From assembly GCA_949126835.1 (NCBI GenBank), contig OX421495.1, positions 21,132,958-21,196,957 on the forward strand: DNA of 64,000 nt. The letters run 5' to 3'. The notes below the pieces were generated by a model. It was given only the letters and a program-made list of their open reading frames with translations. It searched no databases and was not told the origin of the DNA. The translations under genes were made by a program, and so were the position numbers. The DNA is from Anisus vortex. Lineage: Eukaryota > Mollusca > Gastropoda > Planorbidae. Within the stretch, counting starts at the first letter, position 1. Every line of letters starts with the position of its first letter. Below are positions 45,640-59,082 of the stretch, one piece after another.

Positions 45640-46497
45640 GGAGCTGTTTGAATTTATGGTAATGTTTTATTTGTGGAGTTACTTGCTGTATGACTTTCAA
45701 AAGACTAGTCAATCACTGCAAGACCCCCAAATAAGTCTAGATGTATGTAGGGAATTGTATGCTTCACTTTCGGATTTCGTTAAAGGTTCCAGAGATTTGT
45801 TCGATCATTTTGAAGAAAAAGCAAAGGAAAAATTGCCTGATGTTTATTACGAAAAAGCTGATATAGAATCGTCTGCATATCTGCATATCAGTGATGATGA
45901 AGATGATGCTTTAGAGAACATTGAGCCAAGATTCAAGTTCAGAATCAAAACATTTATACCTGTGATGTACCGGTTTGTATTAAAGTCAAGTCTGGCACAA
46001 AGGTCGTCAGTATACAATGGCGCTGAAAAAAGTTTTCATTCTTAACACAATTAGAAGCTACAGAAGAAGAGAAGTGAAGAGTGAAGGAGAGTGCTTTATG
46101 GCAGACATATCCTGAAGATGTGAACATGAAGATTGTAGGAGAAATCAATCATTTTCATCAATATGTTAGACATAGTCAAGCCTATGGTTTAGCGGAACAT
46201 GATAGTCTGACACATCAGGATCTGTATAGGGTAATATTTAACGATCATGCCCAATCAGCATTCAATAATGTAGAAGCAATTTTGAGGTTGTTTCTTAGGA
46301 TGATGGTTGCAAATTGCTCTGGAGAAAGATCTATTTCTCAGTTGAAGAGGATAAAAAATGAATTTAGAACAACAATGACTTAAGATAAATTATGTTCCCT
46401 CAGTCTCATGTGCATAGAAAGTGACAAACTACGCAGTTTATCATTTGATGATGTCATCAGTGACTTTGCTGTGACAAAGGCACGAAAGGTTTAAAAT
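45640..46497 (+). pseudogene. hAT transposase C-terminal remnant (ZMYM1/DUF4371-like)
   Basis: The plus-strand reading has LLYDFQKTSQSLQDPQISLD and CRELYASLSDFV near 45,690-45,790. After a frame break near 46,045 comes YPEDVNMKIVGEINHFHQYV, then MMVANCSGERSISQLKRIKN at 46,300-46,360 (the hAT dimerisation motif) and LCSLSLMCIESDKLRSLSFD, with a final stop at 46,492. The order and motifs are those of ZMYM1-like hAT transposases and match the outer hAT remnant at 37-39.6 kb in layout, though the sequences differ. A stop at 46,042 and a stop where the arginine before LCSL would be expected (46,382) show it is not intact. No terminal inverted repeats were found around it. Confidence 0.85.
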
Positions 46498-46499
46498 AT

Positions 46500-47540
46500 A
46501 ATTCCTTAATCCTTATAACGTGTTTCAAGAGATTAGATAATAAACCTTTGTAAATTGTGCCTTTTAAAAGAACTTTTGCTTCTTTTTACCAGAGTTTGCA
46601 TTTTTAAGTTTGTTATGAATAGAAATGATTTTAAGTTAAAGATTTATTATTTCACTAACTATATACTTCTTAATTGTATTTCAGTTTAACTCTCTAGATA
46701 TCCGAAAATCATATTTGGCACTGACATTTAATATCTAGACTTATAAAGGGCCCCATATCTCAAACAGCCTAGTCAAACAAGTCTAAATTCGGCCCTGCTC
46801 AATGCGAAAGAAAAAAAAAGTTTTCAAGCAATCTCATCACGCTCAATGATAAGGAATGGAGTCTACGATGGTCAGTCTTAATAATTGCTGACCGACTTCT
46901 TTTTAAATGTCGAGTTTGCATCGGCATTAATAAGCAATGACAAAAACAGTAAATTTGTCAAATAATTGGGAGCTCTGCAGGCAATTCAATAGCATTTAAA
47001 AAAACAAGTATTTCTTCAAAACTTGTAACCGCAATTATTATTACATTCCCGGTATAAGCTTATAGTTTACTTATGGAAACAAGTGATTCGATAGTAAGGT
47101 CTTATATAGGCGGAGGTTTGTATGACGGTTGATAGAGATTCGGTAAAGACGAAACATGTTTCGATCGGACGTGAGAAAAATTCCATGTCTAACCAGCTAT
47201 GATCGTTTGACAAAACATTTGTTTTTAAATTAATGGCGGATTGGTATTGTGTTGACAATGCAATCCTTTGGAAACTATATTAACATACATTTTAAAAAAG
47301 ATAATAAATTTAAGCTATGAAAAGACGTTTCTTAATTAATTCGGTAAATTAGTTTTTAAAAACCTTTGGATTACTAGCTAGATTATTTTAAAATGTTGGA
47401 TATTTAGTTAGGGACTTGTAATTCCGAGAACTTTCGCATGACAAATAATAATATACGCTCCAACAATATTTCCCTGCTTCCAGCCAATCTTGTATCACTA
47501 TCTGTCTGATTATATTTTTACAAAGAAAACTGAGTTTGTG
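46500..47540. other. No gene recognised
   Basis: AT-rich. GGCCGAATTTAGACTTGTTT (reverse complement, near 46,775-46,795) may be the right end of a hAT element containing the transposase remnant, but no left end was found. Confidence 0.35.
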
Positions 47541-47544
47541 ATAC

Positions 47545-48889
47545 CTATAGTATGGCTACACTGTAATGTCTATAGTATGGCTACACTGTAATGTCTATAG
47601 TATGGCTACACTGTAATGTCTATAGTATGGCTACACTGTAATGTCTATAGTATGGCTACACTGTAATGTCTATAGTATGGCTACACTGTAATGTCTATAG
47701 TATGGCTACACTGTAATGTCTATAGTATGGCTACACTGTAATGTCTATAGTATGGCTACACTGTAATGTCTATGGTATGGCTACACTGTAATGTCTATAG
47801 TATGGCTACACTGTAATGTCTATAGTATGGCTACACTGCAATGTCTATGGTATGGCTACTCTGTAATGTCTATAGTATGGCTACACTGTAATGTCTATAG
47901 TATGGCTACACTGTAATGTCTATGGTATGGCTACACTGTAATGTCTATAGTATGGCTACACTGTAATGTCTATAGTATGGCTACACTGTAATGTCTATAG
48001 TATGGCTACACTGTAATGTCTATAGTATGGCTACACTGTAATGTCTATGGTATGGCTACACTGTAATGTCTATAGTATGGCTACACTGTAATGTCTATGG
48101 TATGGCTACACTGTAATGTCTATAGTATGGCTACACTGTAATGTCTATAGTATGGCTCACTGTAATGTCTATGGTATGGCTACACTGTAATGTCTATGGT
48201 ATGGCTACACTGTAATGTCTATAGTATGGCTACACTGTAATGTCTATGGTATGGCTACACTGTAATGTCTATAGTATGGCTACACTGTAATGTTTATAGT
48301 ATGGCTACACTTTAATGTCTATGGTATGGCTACACTGTAATGTCTATGGTATGGCTACACTGTAATGTCTATGGTATGGCTACACTGTAATGTCTATGGT
48401 ATGGCTACACTGTCATGTCTATAGTATGGCTCACTGTCATGTCTATGGTATGGCTACACTGTAATGTCTATGGTATGGCTACACTGTAATGTCTATAGTA
48501 TGGCTACACTGTAATGTCTATAGTATGGCTACACTGTAATGTCTATAGTATGGCTACACTGTAATGTCTATAGTATGGCTACACTGTAATGTCTATAGTA
48601 TGGCTACACTGTAATGTCTATAGTATGGCTACACTGTAATGTCTATAGTATGGCTACTCTGTAATGTCTATAGTATGGCTACACTGTAATGTCTATAGTA
48701 TGGCTACTCTGTAATGTCTATAGTATGGCTACACTGTAATGTCTATAGTATGGCTACACTATAATGTCTATAGTATGGCTACACTATAATGTCTATAGTA
48801 TGGCTACACTGTAATGTCTATAGTATGGCTACACTATAATGTCTATAGTATGGCTACTCTGTAATGTCTATAGTAAGGCTACACTGTAA
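47545..48889. repeat. 25-bp satellite, about 54 units
   Basis: The unit TATGGCTACACTGTAATGTC plus TATAG is repeated over 1.35 kb. A common A/G variant (TATAG versus TATGG) clusters in the central part, with ACACT/ACTCT variants toward the right end. Two units lack the ACA of the core (GGCTCACTG), giving 24-bp units. No coding potential. Confidence 0.97.
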
Positions 48890-48899
48890 AGACACTTTT

Positions 48900-51800
48900 G
48901 ACTATAAGCTAGCTAGTTATATTGGCGGCCAATAGATAAAAAAGTAATATTATATGACATGTTAAAAAGTGAGAATGTTAAATTATGGATGTAGCGTTAA
49001 TTCGTCTAGTTCGCAGGAAGTGCTAAGCAAAAAAAAAAATACATGGAGAATTAACACTTTCAGGTTGTTCCGTGTTGTTAACCGGTTCATCGACCTGTTG
49101 CATTTCGGAACCAGAAGAAAAAGATGTCAGAGCGTATCCTAACTGTCAATCAACCAATAAGGGAAATAGAGAGAGAAAGAAATCAAAAGTAATTTTATCA
49201 GCAGTGGAATTTAAATAGAAAGCGAGCAAAGAAACTAACAAGAATAAAACAAAAGAAATTTGTTTAACCATTTCATAGACATAATTTCACAGCAGCCAAA
49301 AAAACAAAACAAATTGCCCCCCTTCTCCCCCCCCCCCCCCCACCACCACCTAAAATAAATGCAAATACCAAAAAAAAAAAACAACTATGGTTTATTAAAC
49401 TCGCCATTTTTTCTTATCAAACGAAACCTTTAACTTTAAAAAGGAAAATGAACAGTAATTTAAAAAAACAAACAAACTGATAACACATCACAAAACTTAA
49501 ATACTAAATAGATCTATATGACTGAAGAACTTTCTGTTGTTCACTTTTCCATCATATAAATTTGAAATTCGACAGACAAATTGAAAAAAAAAATTCTTCA
49601 GAAAATCAAACTCGGAACATTTCTGTGAACACATAAGAACAGTAAAAAAAAAAAAAACAACCTTAAAAAAACAAGAAACACAAATTCTGGTCAATAATAA
49701 CAAGAAATAATGAAATCTCCAATTCTCACCAAACGGGAATAATTTAGAACAATCCTGAAGGAATAGATATGATATTCTCTCACACGCAAAAAATACTTTA
49801 CAAGCGCACCCTTCCCCCAACCCGACCGCCCCCCCCCCCCCACAACCACCCGCAATCATGGAGTCGGGGTGGGGGAGGGTGGGACAACGCCAATTGGTAT
49901 AAGGTACCACTTACCGATCACTTCTTTTCTTTCTTACTTTTTTTTATTTGTAAACCCGGTCGGAACATGAGTGGGGGGGGGGGGGGGAGTATGGAGACTT
50001 TTAGTTGGCATTCAAGAGCTCTCAATAATACGGTTTAAAAAGCTATTTAAAATTATTGAAGGTGGTGTGAGAATAAAAGGGGGGTGGGAGAGAGTGGGCG
50101 CGGGCGTGGGGTGGTGGATGAATGAGAAGACCAGTGATACGCCCTTTCGATAACTTTTCTCCCCACCGCCCCTTCCCACCCCTTCTCTCTGTTCTATACT
50201 AGGGCTACACACAGACATACATACACATTTCTGTCATAATTACTGCTATCTTGTCCCACTCAAGAGCCTATCGTAAGAAGACGTTTGATGTCTTCAAATG
50301 CTCACTTATCTCAATAATTTCTGTCTTGTTTAAAACCACTCTAGTTGTTTATTTAATCTGCATTTACGACATTGCCCCCTTCCCTCCCCCATTTTGTTTT
50401 TTACTGTGTCTACCACGCCCCATTAGCATGGGCGGCGTCCACATGCACTTTTTTTTAAACGAAGTGGTATGTGGTGCTGTAGGCTTACAATCTAATTATA
50501 AAATTTATAAGATGGAAGGCGGGCAGGGTATTTTTAGTATTTAATTCTTGTTTTCCAATTATCATTTATAGATTAAAAAGAAATTGTTGAGTGGGGTGTA
50601 GTAGGCGACGCTTACGCACCCCCCCCCCTATCTTTTCATGTTCAGGTTGCCTAAAAACTTTAGCTATTTTTGTTTGTATTTGTTTAAATACACAGAGGGC
50701 CATTAACTTTTCTTTTTTTCTCATTCACCACTCGATTTTCCCTTTTATCCCCCCACCCCCACATTCGTTTGGAGCCCCAAAACTCCCACAACGTGGTAAA
50801 TTCCGTTCTGCAGCTTTTACTATCTACCGTTACCTCCCTCTGTCCTTCCCTCCGCTGCATTCTCTTCGAGCTTCAAGTTCCTGCGTTGCCGGGATAGGGA
50901 GGACACACACACACACGCACGCAGAACAACAACCAACAACAGCAGAAAGATATTCACATTGTTTGCCTCGTTCTGACCTCATTGTCTAGAGAGTCCCCCC
51001 CCCCCCCCACACCGACGCCACCACCAACCTTTAACTCCTAGATTACCTGCATCGGATCACCTGAGCCAGGTAGAAATAAGCGATAGAGCGCCTAGAGATC
51101 AAAAAGGTTAACACAAAATATATTATATAATATATATACACAAAAACACACAAATGTAAATCCAGAGGTCACCACTCTTAGATAATGAAATAATTAGCTT
51201 CAGCACCCCTTTCCTGCCCTGCCATATACACCTTCGATAGATAAACAAACTCATTTAATATGTATATATTGATATACAAGTAGGCCTACACAGTTTTATA
51301 TTTATTATTTCATTTACCCATTTTTTTTTTAGCTTATTTAAATATATAAACATTATTTTAATAAACTTGATAATAACTTCATATCTAGTTAGACTTTACT
51401 TTGGGACCCATTAACTTTATTATTAAATTTTATTATAACATTATTGTAAATATATATATATATATATTATATATCTATAATAGAATATATAATTAGTTTA
51501 GAAATCAGCCGTAATTTTACACATCTAAAAAGGGTAACTCCATTAGAAAAGGCACCAATTTTAGAAATACACCAGGAAAGACCACGCAAAAGCGTCTCAA
51601 TATACTAACAATATGATCCAGTCTATTTTTAGTGATTTTATTTGTTTGCTTTTGTGTACTTTAGATAATCTCTAAGCTAAAGGTTTATATTCATGCAGTT
51701 CTTCTGTGAGGTGTGACGCTGTTGAAAATTGACATCACGCTAGTACGTCGTATTGCGTCATCATTGGTAGTAACAATGTTGTCAGTTTTTTAGGTTTAAT

Positions 51801-52235
51801 TTTGAGTTTATTTACAAACTGGAAGGTATAGCGGTGGGGAAGGTGGGGGCAGAGGTATTTCTTTGAGTAAACACGGTATTAACGGCATTGATAAACATTC
51901 AATATTTTTTCCTATGTTTGCATCACCAACAGTTATATAACATACAATTTACTCTCCAAGTGTTTGATTTTCTTTGCTTTATCTGCTTCGCTGGTGAATT
52001 TAAATCATATTTTTAGTAAGCAACAGATCAAACCCTAAACAAGGGTCTGTCTCTGCACCTAATGATATGTAGAACTTGCGTGTATCACAAAATTCGGATA
52101 TAAACAAAGCTTTCTTATACCCTATACAAGGACATATTAAAATGGTAGGCCTATCTCTTTCTTCCTGAGTGGCATTACATTATGGAATGGGTTACTTCAC
52201 CAAAACAACAACACCAAATAAAATTGACTATTAGG
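48900..52235. other. No gene recognised; homopolymer-rich DNA
   Basis: Contains C/G runs near 49,328, 49,829, 49,973, 50,620 and 50,996, a CA/GCA stretch near 50,905-50,925 and a TA-rich stretch near 51,450-51,490. Open frames here are short, proline- or glycine-rich and follow the homopolymers. Confidence 0.4.
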
Positions 52236-52245
52236 ACGCGGATAG

Positions 52246-52505
52246 TGGGCTCGGTGGCCTAGCGCGCTGGGCTGGCATTCCTAAAGTCCCAGGTTCGAAT
52301 CCCGGTGTAGGCTGATATTTTTTAACCCGCGAGTCTACCCAGCTCTGGTGTAGGCCTACTACGTGACAATAGTTGAGGATAACTAAGGTGACTGGGGCAT
52401 TGTTCTGACCATCTAGCATGCTTTGGCCACAGAAGTTTGTGAACGCTTGCCCGGTGGATCAAATGCAGCGTGTACCCGGTACTGGGCGGTACTTTACTTT
52501 ATTAA
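52246..52505 (+). mobile_element. tRNA-derived SINE, plus-oriented copy
   Basis: The head GGCTCGGTGGCCTAGCGCGC (A box) and CAGGTTCGAATCCCGG (B box) is followed by CTACCCAGCTCTG, TGGCCACAGAAG and a GTACTTTACTTT 3' end, collinear with the SINE at 33.1-33.4 kb. More diverged than that copy. No clear target duplication. Confidence 0.85.
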
Positions 52506-52509
52506 GTCA

Positions 52510-52955
52510 TAGGTAAGCGAAGGAAGCAACAATCAGCTCTTAAGACGTAGCGTCTGTTAATTATAGAATAAGATAACTGCCAGTTAGTATGTGTTTATTT
52601 ATGCGTCTGTATACGTGTGTCTATGTTTCTAGTTATGTATGTCTCCGTGTCCAGACGTCTACATTCATTTGTCTACTCAGTCTACTCCCGTCTAAAATAA
52701 TAAAATGTAGGCCTACAATTGGCAATACATGAAAGTGCTTGTTTTTAATTTCAATTGTCGAGTTTAAGTATCGCTTCATCACAGACAATTTCTCTCTGTG
52801 CTTATTTCATGACGTAAAAGAGAATCATTTGTTTTTTATTTGTTACAAGAATATAGACGGCTTATTATAGGTTATTATATAGACTTGATATTATACATAG
52901 GCTACGCTTATGTTTAGAGAGATGATAAGAAACGTATATAAACGAACAGAACATA
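52510..52955. other. No gene recognised
   Basis: AT-rich with several AGGCCTA words. Nothing assignable. Confidence 0.35.
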
Positions 52956-52959
52956 GATT

Positions 52960-53656
52960 AAAGAAACAACCAGAAAGAGAGAAAGAGAAAGAGAATGAGT
53001 GAGTGAGAGTGTATGTGTGTGTGAGAGAGAGAGAGAGAGAAAGAGAGAGAGTGAGGGAGAGAGTGTAAGAGAGAGAGAGAGAAAGAGAGTGAGTGAGGGA
53101 GAGAGTGTGAGAGAGAGAGAGAGAGAGACATAGAGTGAGTGAGAGAGAGAGTGTGTGAGAGAGAGAGAGAGAGAGAAAGAGAGTGAGTGAGGGAGAGAGT
53201 GTGAGAGAGAGAGAGAGAGAATATTGAAAGGGAAATGTAAGAATACAGAGAGACAGAAGAAACTGCATTATAGAAGCAAACAGAATCACAGTAAAAGTAA
53301 TAGTTGTTAGAGAGGAAGAGAGAGAGTGAAATAGAGGGAGAGAAAGGCAACAAGAGAGACACGGAGAACCGTAGAGAGAGAGCGGGAGAGGCATAGACAC
53401 ATACTGATACAGAGAGAGAGAGAGAGTCTTAAAGCTGAATACAAGTGAGAGAGACATAAGAGAGACATAAGAGGCACAGAGAGAAAGAGAGAATAAACAG
53501 AGAGAGAGAGGCACAGAGAGAGACAAAGAGAACAAATAGAGAGAGAGAGAGAGGCACAGAGAGAGAAAGAGAGGCATAGATAGAGAGAGAAAAAAAACAC
53601 AGAGAAAATAATGCACAGATATAAATGTATGGAGGGAAACATCGAAAGACGGGAGA

Positions 53657-53690
<34 letters not shown>

Positions 53691-53745
53691 GAGAGAGATG
53701 GAGAACGAGCTCCAAACTATAGAGGAAAGGCACAAATCTAAGCAA
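52960..53745. repeat. Long GA-rich simple-repeat tract
   Basis: Nearly 800 bp of GAGA-type sequence, strongly purine-biased on the plus strand, with GTGAGTGAGGGAGAGAGTGT subunits and a short TATA stretch. The serine/leucine-rich minus-strand frames, including the 284-residue one, are artefacts of this composition. Confidence 0.95.
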
Positions 53746-54297
53746 CGATAGAGAAGAGAAGCACTAACATAAAGAGCTTAAAAAAACAACAATATGCCCC
53801 GCTTGTCTTCAGTTCCCACAATTAGGCCTGCAGTAATGTACCAGGCAAACAAGAAAAACCATGAAACCAACAATTAATTTGTGTTTAAACTATCTATTCT
53901 ATCTTTTTCAACCTGAGATAAGTAAAGTATACTAAATAACGAAATACCTTGAAACAATAATATATTATCAAGCCTACATTGATGGAGATGTAGGCGTATG
54001 TTTTGTATTTATTTACAATCTTTCGCAATTAAAGTTTTTTATTGCGCTTGAATTGAACAAAATCAGAAAGATTAAATTACGTAGACCACGTGCCTCCTAC
54101 CTTCAAATTGCCTATAAACATACAATCTTTTCTTTCATGTCTTTTTATCTTTATGTCAATAATGATTAATTCTCGTGATTATTTATCAAAAGAAAAAAAA
54201 ATCAAAATAATGGGTTTTACGGTTATACTGAACTAATTAGTAAAACATAAATTGCAGTTGCTCTCAAACAGTGCACGGGTCATTAACGATCTCTAAT

Positions 54298-54366
54298 AGC
54301 GAGTGAAGTAACCACGCCAGACCAATATGATCAATAGGGCTAGTGAAGCAGCGTTCACAAGTTTTG
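54298..54366 (-). repeat. SINE fragment, family of 33,143-33,409
   Basis: AGACCAATATGATCAATAGG then GCTAGTGAAGCAGCGTTCAC matches the SINE body near 33,160-33,205. Confidence 0.8.
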
Positions 54367-54511
54367 ATTGAATATTTGATATTATAGGTAGAGTTGCCAA
54401 CAGCCTGTCAAAAGGAGCCAAGCTAAAAAAACGTTTTAAATTTCCGGCTTTTTGTAAGATTTTACGTTTTGTTTATGTTTGTGTAATTAATAAAGATGAT
54501 AATGTAATAGC

Positions 54512-54756
54512 AAAGACTATAATAAGATGGACCGCTTGCTCTATTTTTAGACCTTATAGGCCTACGATTGCCTAATTTAATGTTTCCGTTGTAGGACAAC
54601 TTTTGATTTGAAATTTAATTTTTCAGTGAGAAAATCATAGCGATTAAATAAAACGGGAATGTACAGTGCAAAAGGGAATCGGGAATTCGGAAAAAAAATT
54701 CGAGTCATCAAATAGCAGAAATATTAAAGCAAGCGGTCAATCTTATTATAGTCTTT
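54512..54756. mobile_element. MITE with long terminal inverted repeats, copy 2 (245 bp)
   Basis: Ends AAAGACTATAATAAGATGGA and CAATCTTATTATAGTCTTT, with inner arms CCGCTTGCT/AGCAAGCGG. The interior block around TTTTCAGTGAGAAAATCATA aligns with the reverse complement of copy 1 (34,191-34,488), showing the same family in opposite orientation. Flanking TGTAAT on both sides, offset by a few bases, may be the target duplication. Confidence 0.82.
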
Positions 54757-54759
54757 TGT

Positions 54760-56765
54760 AATTGTTGTAGAATTGAGTTAAATTTGAATAAACCGTTCTT
54801 GTTGTTTTGACATTTCTAAAACATCCTGAATTGAATTTATATTTAACTGCTTTTGGTTAAACAATAGACAATCAATTAATGGTAAGCTATATCTTGTAAT
54901 AACATTGTCTACTGACTGCAGTTTAAATCTCGAGCTATTCAATTGAAACACTCAATACATCATCATTTGTTTTCCTTCTTGTATCTCTATGTCCTCCTAT
55001 GGATACCCATGAATCTGGCAACCCTAATTGTAAGCCTAAAATAAGCCTACACGCTTTGTTTTCGGCTATGAAGACTTCTTGTCGATTGGATGATATCACT
55101 CGCTATGTATCTTTTCGAAAAAGTTGCATTGTTGCCAATCAGTTCCCTAGTGTAGTAGATACGTTTAAGTAAATGAAAAACTGGCTTGTAAAGGTAACAG
55201 ACAGTTCTTAAAAAGACTTTTACCTAATGGAGTTTCTCTTATCCTGCCAAAACAGACTTAAGATTAAAAAAAGGAGTATAATTAAAATAAGCTACACTTT
55301 GTGAATGGACTAAATCTACTATCCGTAAACATGGGGATAAAAAAAATATATATAGGCCTACGGCGAGAGGCTAAACTGTTCAAGAATCCAATGCTTAGAA
55401 AAACCCAGACCAATTTTTTTTTTGTCTCTGTTTGGTGCTGTATAATCAGTTTGACTATCACGAAAGATCTCTCTCTCTTTTTTTTCCCACTCGTTGGGGC
55501 GAAGATCATTTATCAAAGATCGCGCGACAAACACGTGAAATACAGTACGCCATTCAACGCCCATGGGCGCCCCCCACCCGCCCCTTTTTTTTACTTTCTC
55601 GTAAACCACCGAGTAGGTTTGAGGGGCGGGTAGGGCGAAGTTTGTGGTGGGGGGGAGTGGGTGAAATTATAAACCTCACTTTCCAATCCCGAGAAGCAAG
55701 AGGACCCTCCAGACGACCTCCCCGGCTAGACGTCACATCGTAAATCAGCGGACCCCTCTTTGGAATGGTGGAGGGGAGAGCGAGAAAGAAAGTGAGAGAG
55801 AGAGAGAGAGAAAAGGTCACATCCTCCTTTGTTATGTTTGATTAACCTTTTATACAATTAGAAGATGGTGGACATGGGCCTGGAAGGGTTAAATAAAATA
55901 AAATAAATTAAGCTCTTATCCTCAATAAGTAGGTTCTCAAAATAATAAAATAAAAAAAAGAAAGTAATTTCTTGACTTAGCCTAAGTCTACTTAAAGAGG
56001 TTACAACGGTGGACGCCAATTGATATGAAAAGGCTGAGAACACCTATAATTATATGTATAAAGTTATACTATAAAGCCTCACACGCTGTAAAACGAAACA
56101 GGCAGGAATGGAGCTAGGGATAGGGAGGGTGGCGGGAGGTAAAGGGCAAGGGAGGTAAGAGGATAAAGAGTTGTCGCTTTGAAACGTCAGTGATAAATAT
56201 TTCTATATAAAGAACTGCAAAAAACCACGATACCAGTATCTTGACCCACTAACCTACATAGTCAATTGAAGGCCCCGAATTCAGCAAATATTGGTTTGGC
56301 AAACGACAGTTCCTGGTGGCTTTTCACCCCCCCTCCCTTTCCTTTCCACTCCTCCTCCGAAATAGACGGGCGGAGGTGGAGGAGCGGGATAGGCAATCGT
56401 GTACCCCCTTCTACAATGGTCTCTATTGCCTATACCAGTTGCCTTCACTGTACATACACCGTATGACCGTAAAATAGCATGAATACAGAAGGAGGCTATG
56501 GGAGGGGGGAGTATTGCTTAATCCCATTTTAATATGACAACCTTAGTGTTATTTTGTTATTGTTGTCTTCTTTTATAGTCTTTGCTTTCGCGCAACTCAC
56601 CCTTGACCTTGCGCCCCTTCCAGCACCCCATGTCCACCCTCCCCATAGACAAAATTATGCATAAACTCATAAACAGAGTAACAATTGCACACGTGCAAGG
56701 CCGGGTAGTAAAAAAAAAATATTGTTTAGTAAACTTCCCCACCATTATACAAAAATCTACTAGAT
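54760..56765. other. No gene recognised
   Basis: AT-rich with G and C runs near 55,570-55,660. No supportable exon. Confidence 0.35.
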
Positions 56766-56767
56766 AA

Positions 56768-56848
56768 TTAACCCTTCCCGTACCGACCTACTTCTATCTA
56801 TGCTGCCTTCCGTTCCGCTATATAAGCGCCCGGGACTGTAAGGGTTAA
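56768..56848 (-). mobile_element. 73-bp TTAA-flanked micro-MITE, copy 2
   Basis: The body 56,772-56,844 is the reverse complement of copies 1 and 3 and again sits exactly between TTAA tetranucleotides. Opposite orientation to the other two. Confidence 0.9.
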
Positions 56849-56849
56849 G

Positions 56850-59080
56850 ACTTCTCTAAGCCAAAACAATTATTCAGAATTGACACATAGTAAGGTTGTC
56901 ACACTGTGCGGGTCAAGGCGCAAAACCCTACTCAGAAATAATACTGTAGGCTAAATTATTATTAAACTGTGTATAATGCCATCGAGCTGCAATTCTTACA
57001 GGCTTATTTTATATAGAGCCACACAATAATTACAAAGCATTGAAAATGAAAAATAAATAAAAAATTAATTGAATTTCATTAATATTATGCTATTATACAC
57101 AAAGTATTTAGTACTATGTAGGTCAATCGCAATAAAAAAAAAAGCATAGGCTAATTAATAATAATTATGATGATAACAATAAAAAAAAAACTATTTCAAA
57201 ATTTTATTAATTAATAAAAAAATGATTTAATCAAGAAACATGAAAGTGTTCAATGGAAGCCGCACTTAGAAAAAAAAAGAGCCGCATTTGTCCACAACTG
57301 ATAAAAAGCCTAAAACTGGAAGTCAATTGTCACAACGGTGGACCTGCCAACTACACAGCTCTGAACTTTATACGTTTTTGTTACATTTTTGATTTTTTTT
57401 TTATATAGTTATGTAAAAGTTAAATAATGGTTTTGAATAGGAAAGTGTTTGAAAAGTAATCAAACGTTGGTGGTCTTTAGATAAATATATTGTTTTGCAC
57501 AGACACACACAAAAATGTGTAATTATGTTAAGTTATCACCGAGTAGTTCAAATGTTGCTCTGTTTGACTCAAGGGGTCATGTAACAGAAGTAAGGGAGGT
57601 CAAGGGCACAAGTATTAGAGGGCAGACGTTATACCTCAAACTGGATCAAATTATAATTTAGGAAGTGAAAACAAAATAAGTAATACACATTTGTGTCTAT
57701 TTTGTAGGCCTATATAAATATATACGTTTATATTGAGAAAGACTGGGACATTTATGAAATTTATGGGTTCTGTTCTTTATATTCAATTTCTCACCTCGGG
57801 TGTTCACTCGTTGAAAAGACATTTGACGTTTGACCGAGTTTACACTAATTTATTGTGTCACCCTTGACTAGCCGATTACTATACCTGGAAACAGGGAAGG
57901 TTCTAAAAATGAGGTAACTATAAATTAAATATGTTCCATTATTGTGTGTCTTAAAATGTGGTACTCCATCTTTAAACCTTTTCGTAAAGTATAGGCCTAC
58001 ACTTAAAGAAAAAAATTACTAGTATTAGGCGTCGGAGGGGCCGCAACGCGTCGCAATTGACGATCTGCCGTCATGGGTTTTCAAAGTGAATCAAAAATGC
58101 TAAAAATGTGAAAATTATTCGTACAAAGGTACCCGTTTAAAAGAGCGATTAAAAAGGTTATCTAGTTGAAAAAAAATGGATTGGATTCGCGTTTATTTTG
58201 ACCTTTTTAGAGGGTGGCGTCTTACCCCAGGAGGGGCTTTTTTCCCCATGTTTTCCTATTATCAACCAAGACTCTTTATTTCATAATATATTATTCATTT
58301 ATTTCATGTAGCAAATTAGTGCGATGAGAAATAGTGGTGTTCGAAGGCAACTTGAGAACCATTGATTTACATACCGTTTTAGCACACTTTCCACGGAACT
58401 AGGTTACACTCAATAGGAAACATTGGCACAGATATAGACTAAAAAACGTCAATATAAAGTTGTGATTTAAGACGTCGATGTCCCATGCACAGGTGTATAA
58501 CTAATGGGGTGAAGCGAAAAAAAACTCAGAGGTAGCTAGAAGACCCGTTGGTTTTCAATTGTTTGAAAAATCGCCAAGGCTAGAGCTGGAGTCAATCATA
58601 AACAGGCCAGGGCTGAAGTCAGTCGTAAACAAACGAAATCAAATTAATAGCCCTTCTCCTGGTTTTGTTATTGTATTGTTATTGTTTTATTTATTTGTTA
58701 TGTAGCCGAGTCGATGGTTATTTTTTTCGGCACGCCGAATCAGACGAAGAATTGTCTATACTTGATATAATTTAATACTTAGAAGACTAAACTATCTTTT
58801 ACCAATAATTTTAGAACTTGTAACCGTATACTATATAAATATAAATAAAAAGCTCCGTGTGTGTGTTGAACCAATTAAATTGGTTTATTTCAAGACACGT
58901 GCCCTCATTGCCTCATATTTTACCTTTGCAATATGACTTATGACACGTGTCCTCGCTATCTGAGTACTTCATTGTTTAAATTTTAAATATATAATTAATA
59001 TGCTTGTATTGTATACTAGCCTCTTAAATCCTTTATAATAAAGTATACAATTAAAACGTGTTCGAACTATAGGGAAAAGT
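56850..59080. other. No gene recognised; within the downstream flank of the papilin-like exons
   Basis: AT-rich DNA. CTTGAGAACCATTG near 58,355-58,370 resembles a hAT end without a visible partner. Confidence 0.4.
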
Positions 59081-59082
59081 TT

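Noticed and set aside
52246..52318. Functional tRNA gene (plus strand)
   Set aside because: Same SINE family as 33.1-33.4 kb, followed by the SINE body and without a proper acceptor stem.
52891..53745. 284-residue Ser/Leu-rich minus-strand frame resembling a membrane protein
   Set aside because: It arises from GA-type simple repeats. Hydrophobicity is an artefact of CTCTCT codons.
54385..55030. Larger element enclosing the second MITE, with ends AGAGTTGCCAAC and CTGGCAACCCT
   Set aside because: The inverted ends are short and imperfect and no flanking duplication fits. Suggestive only.
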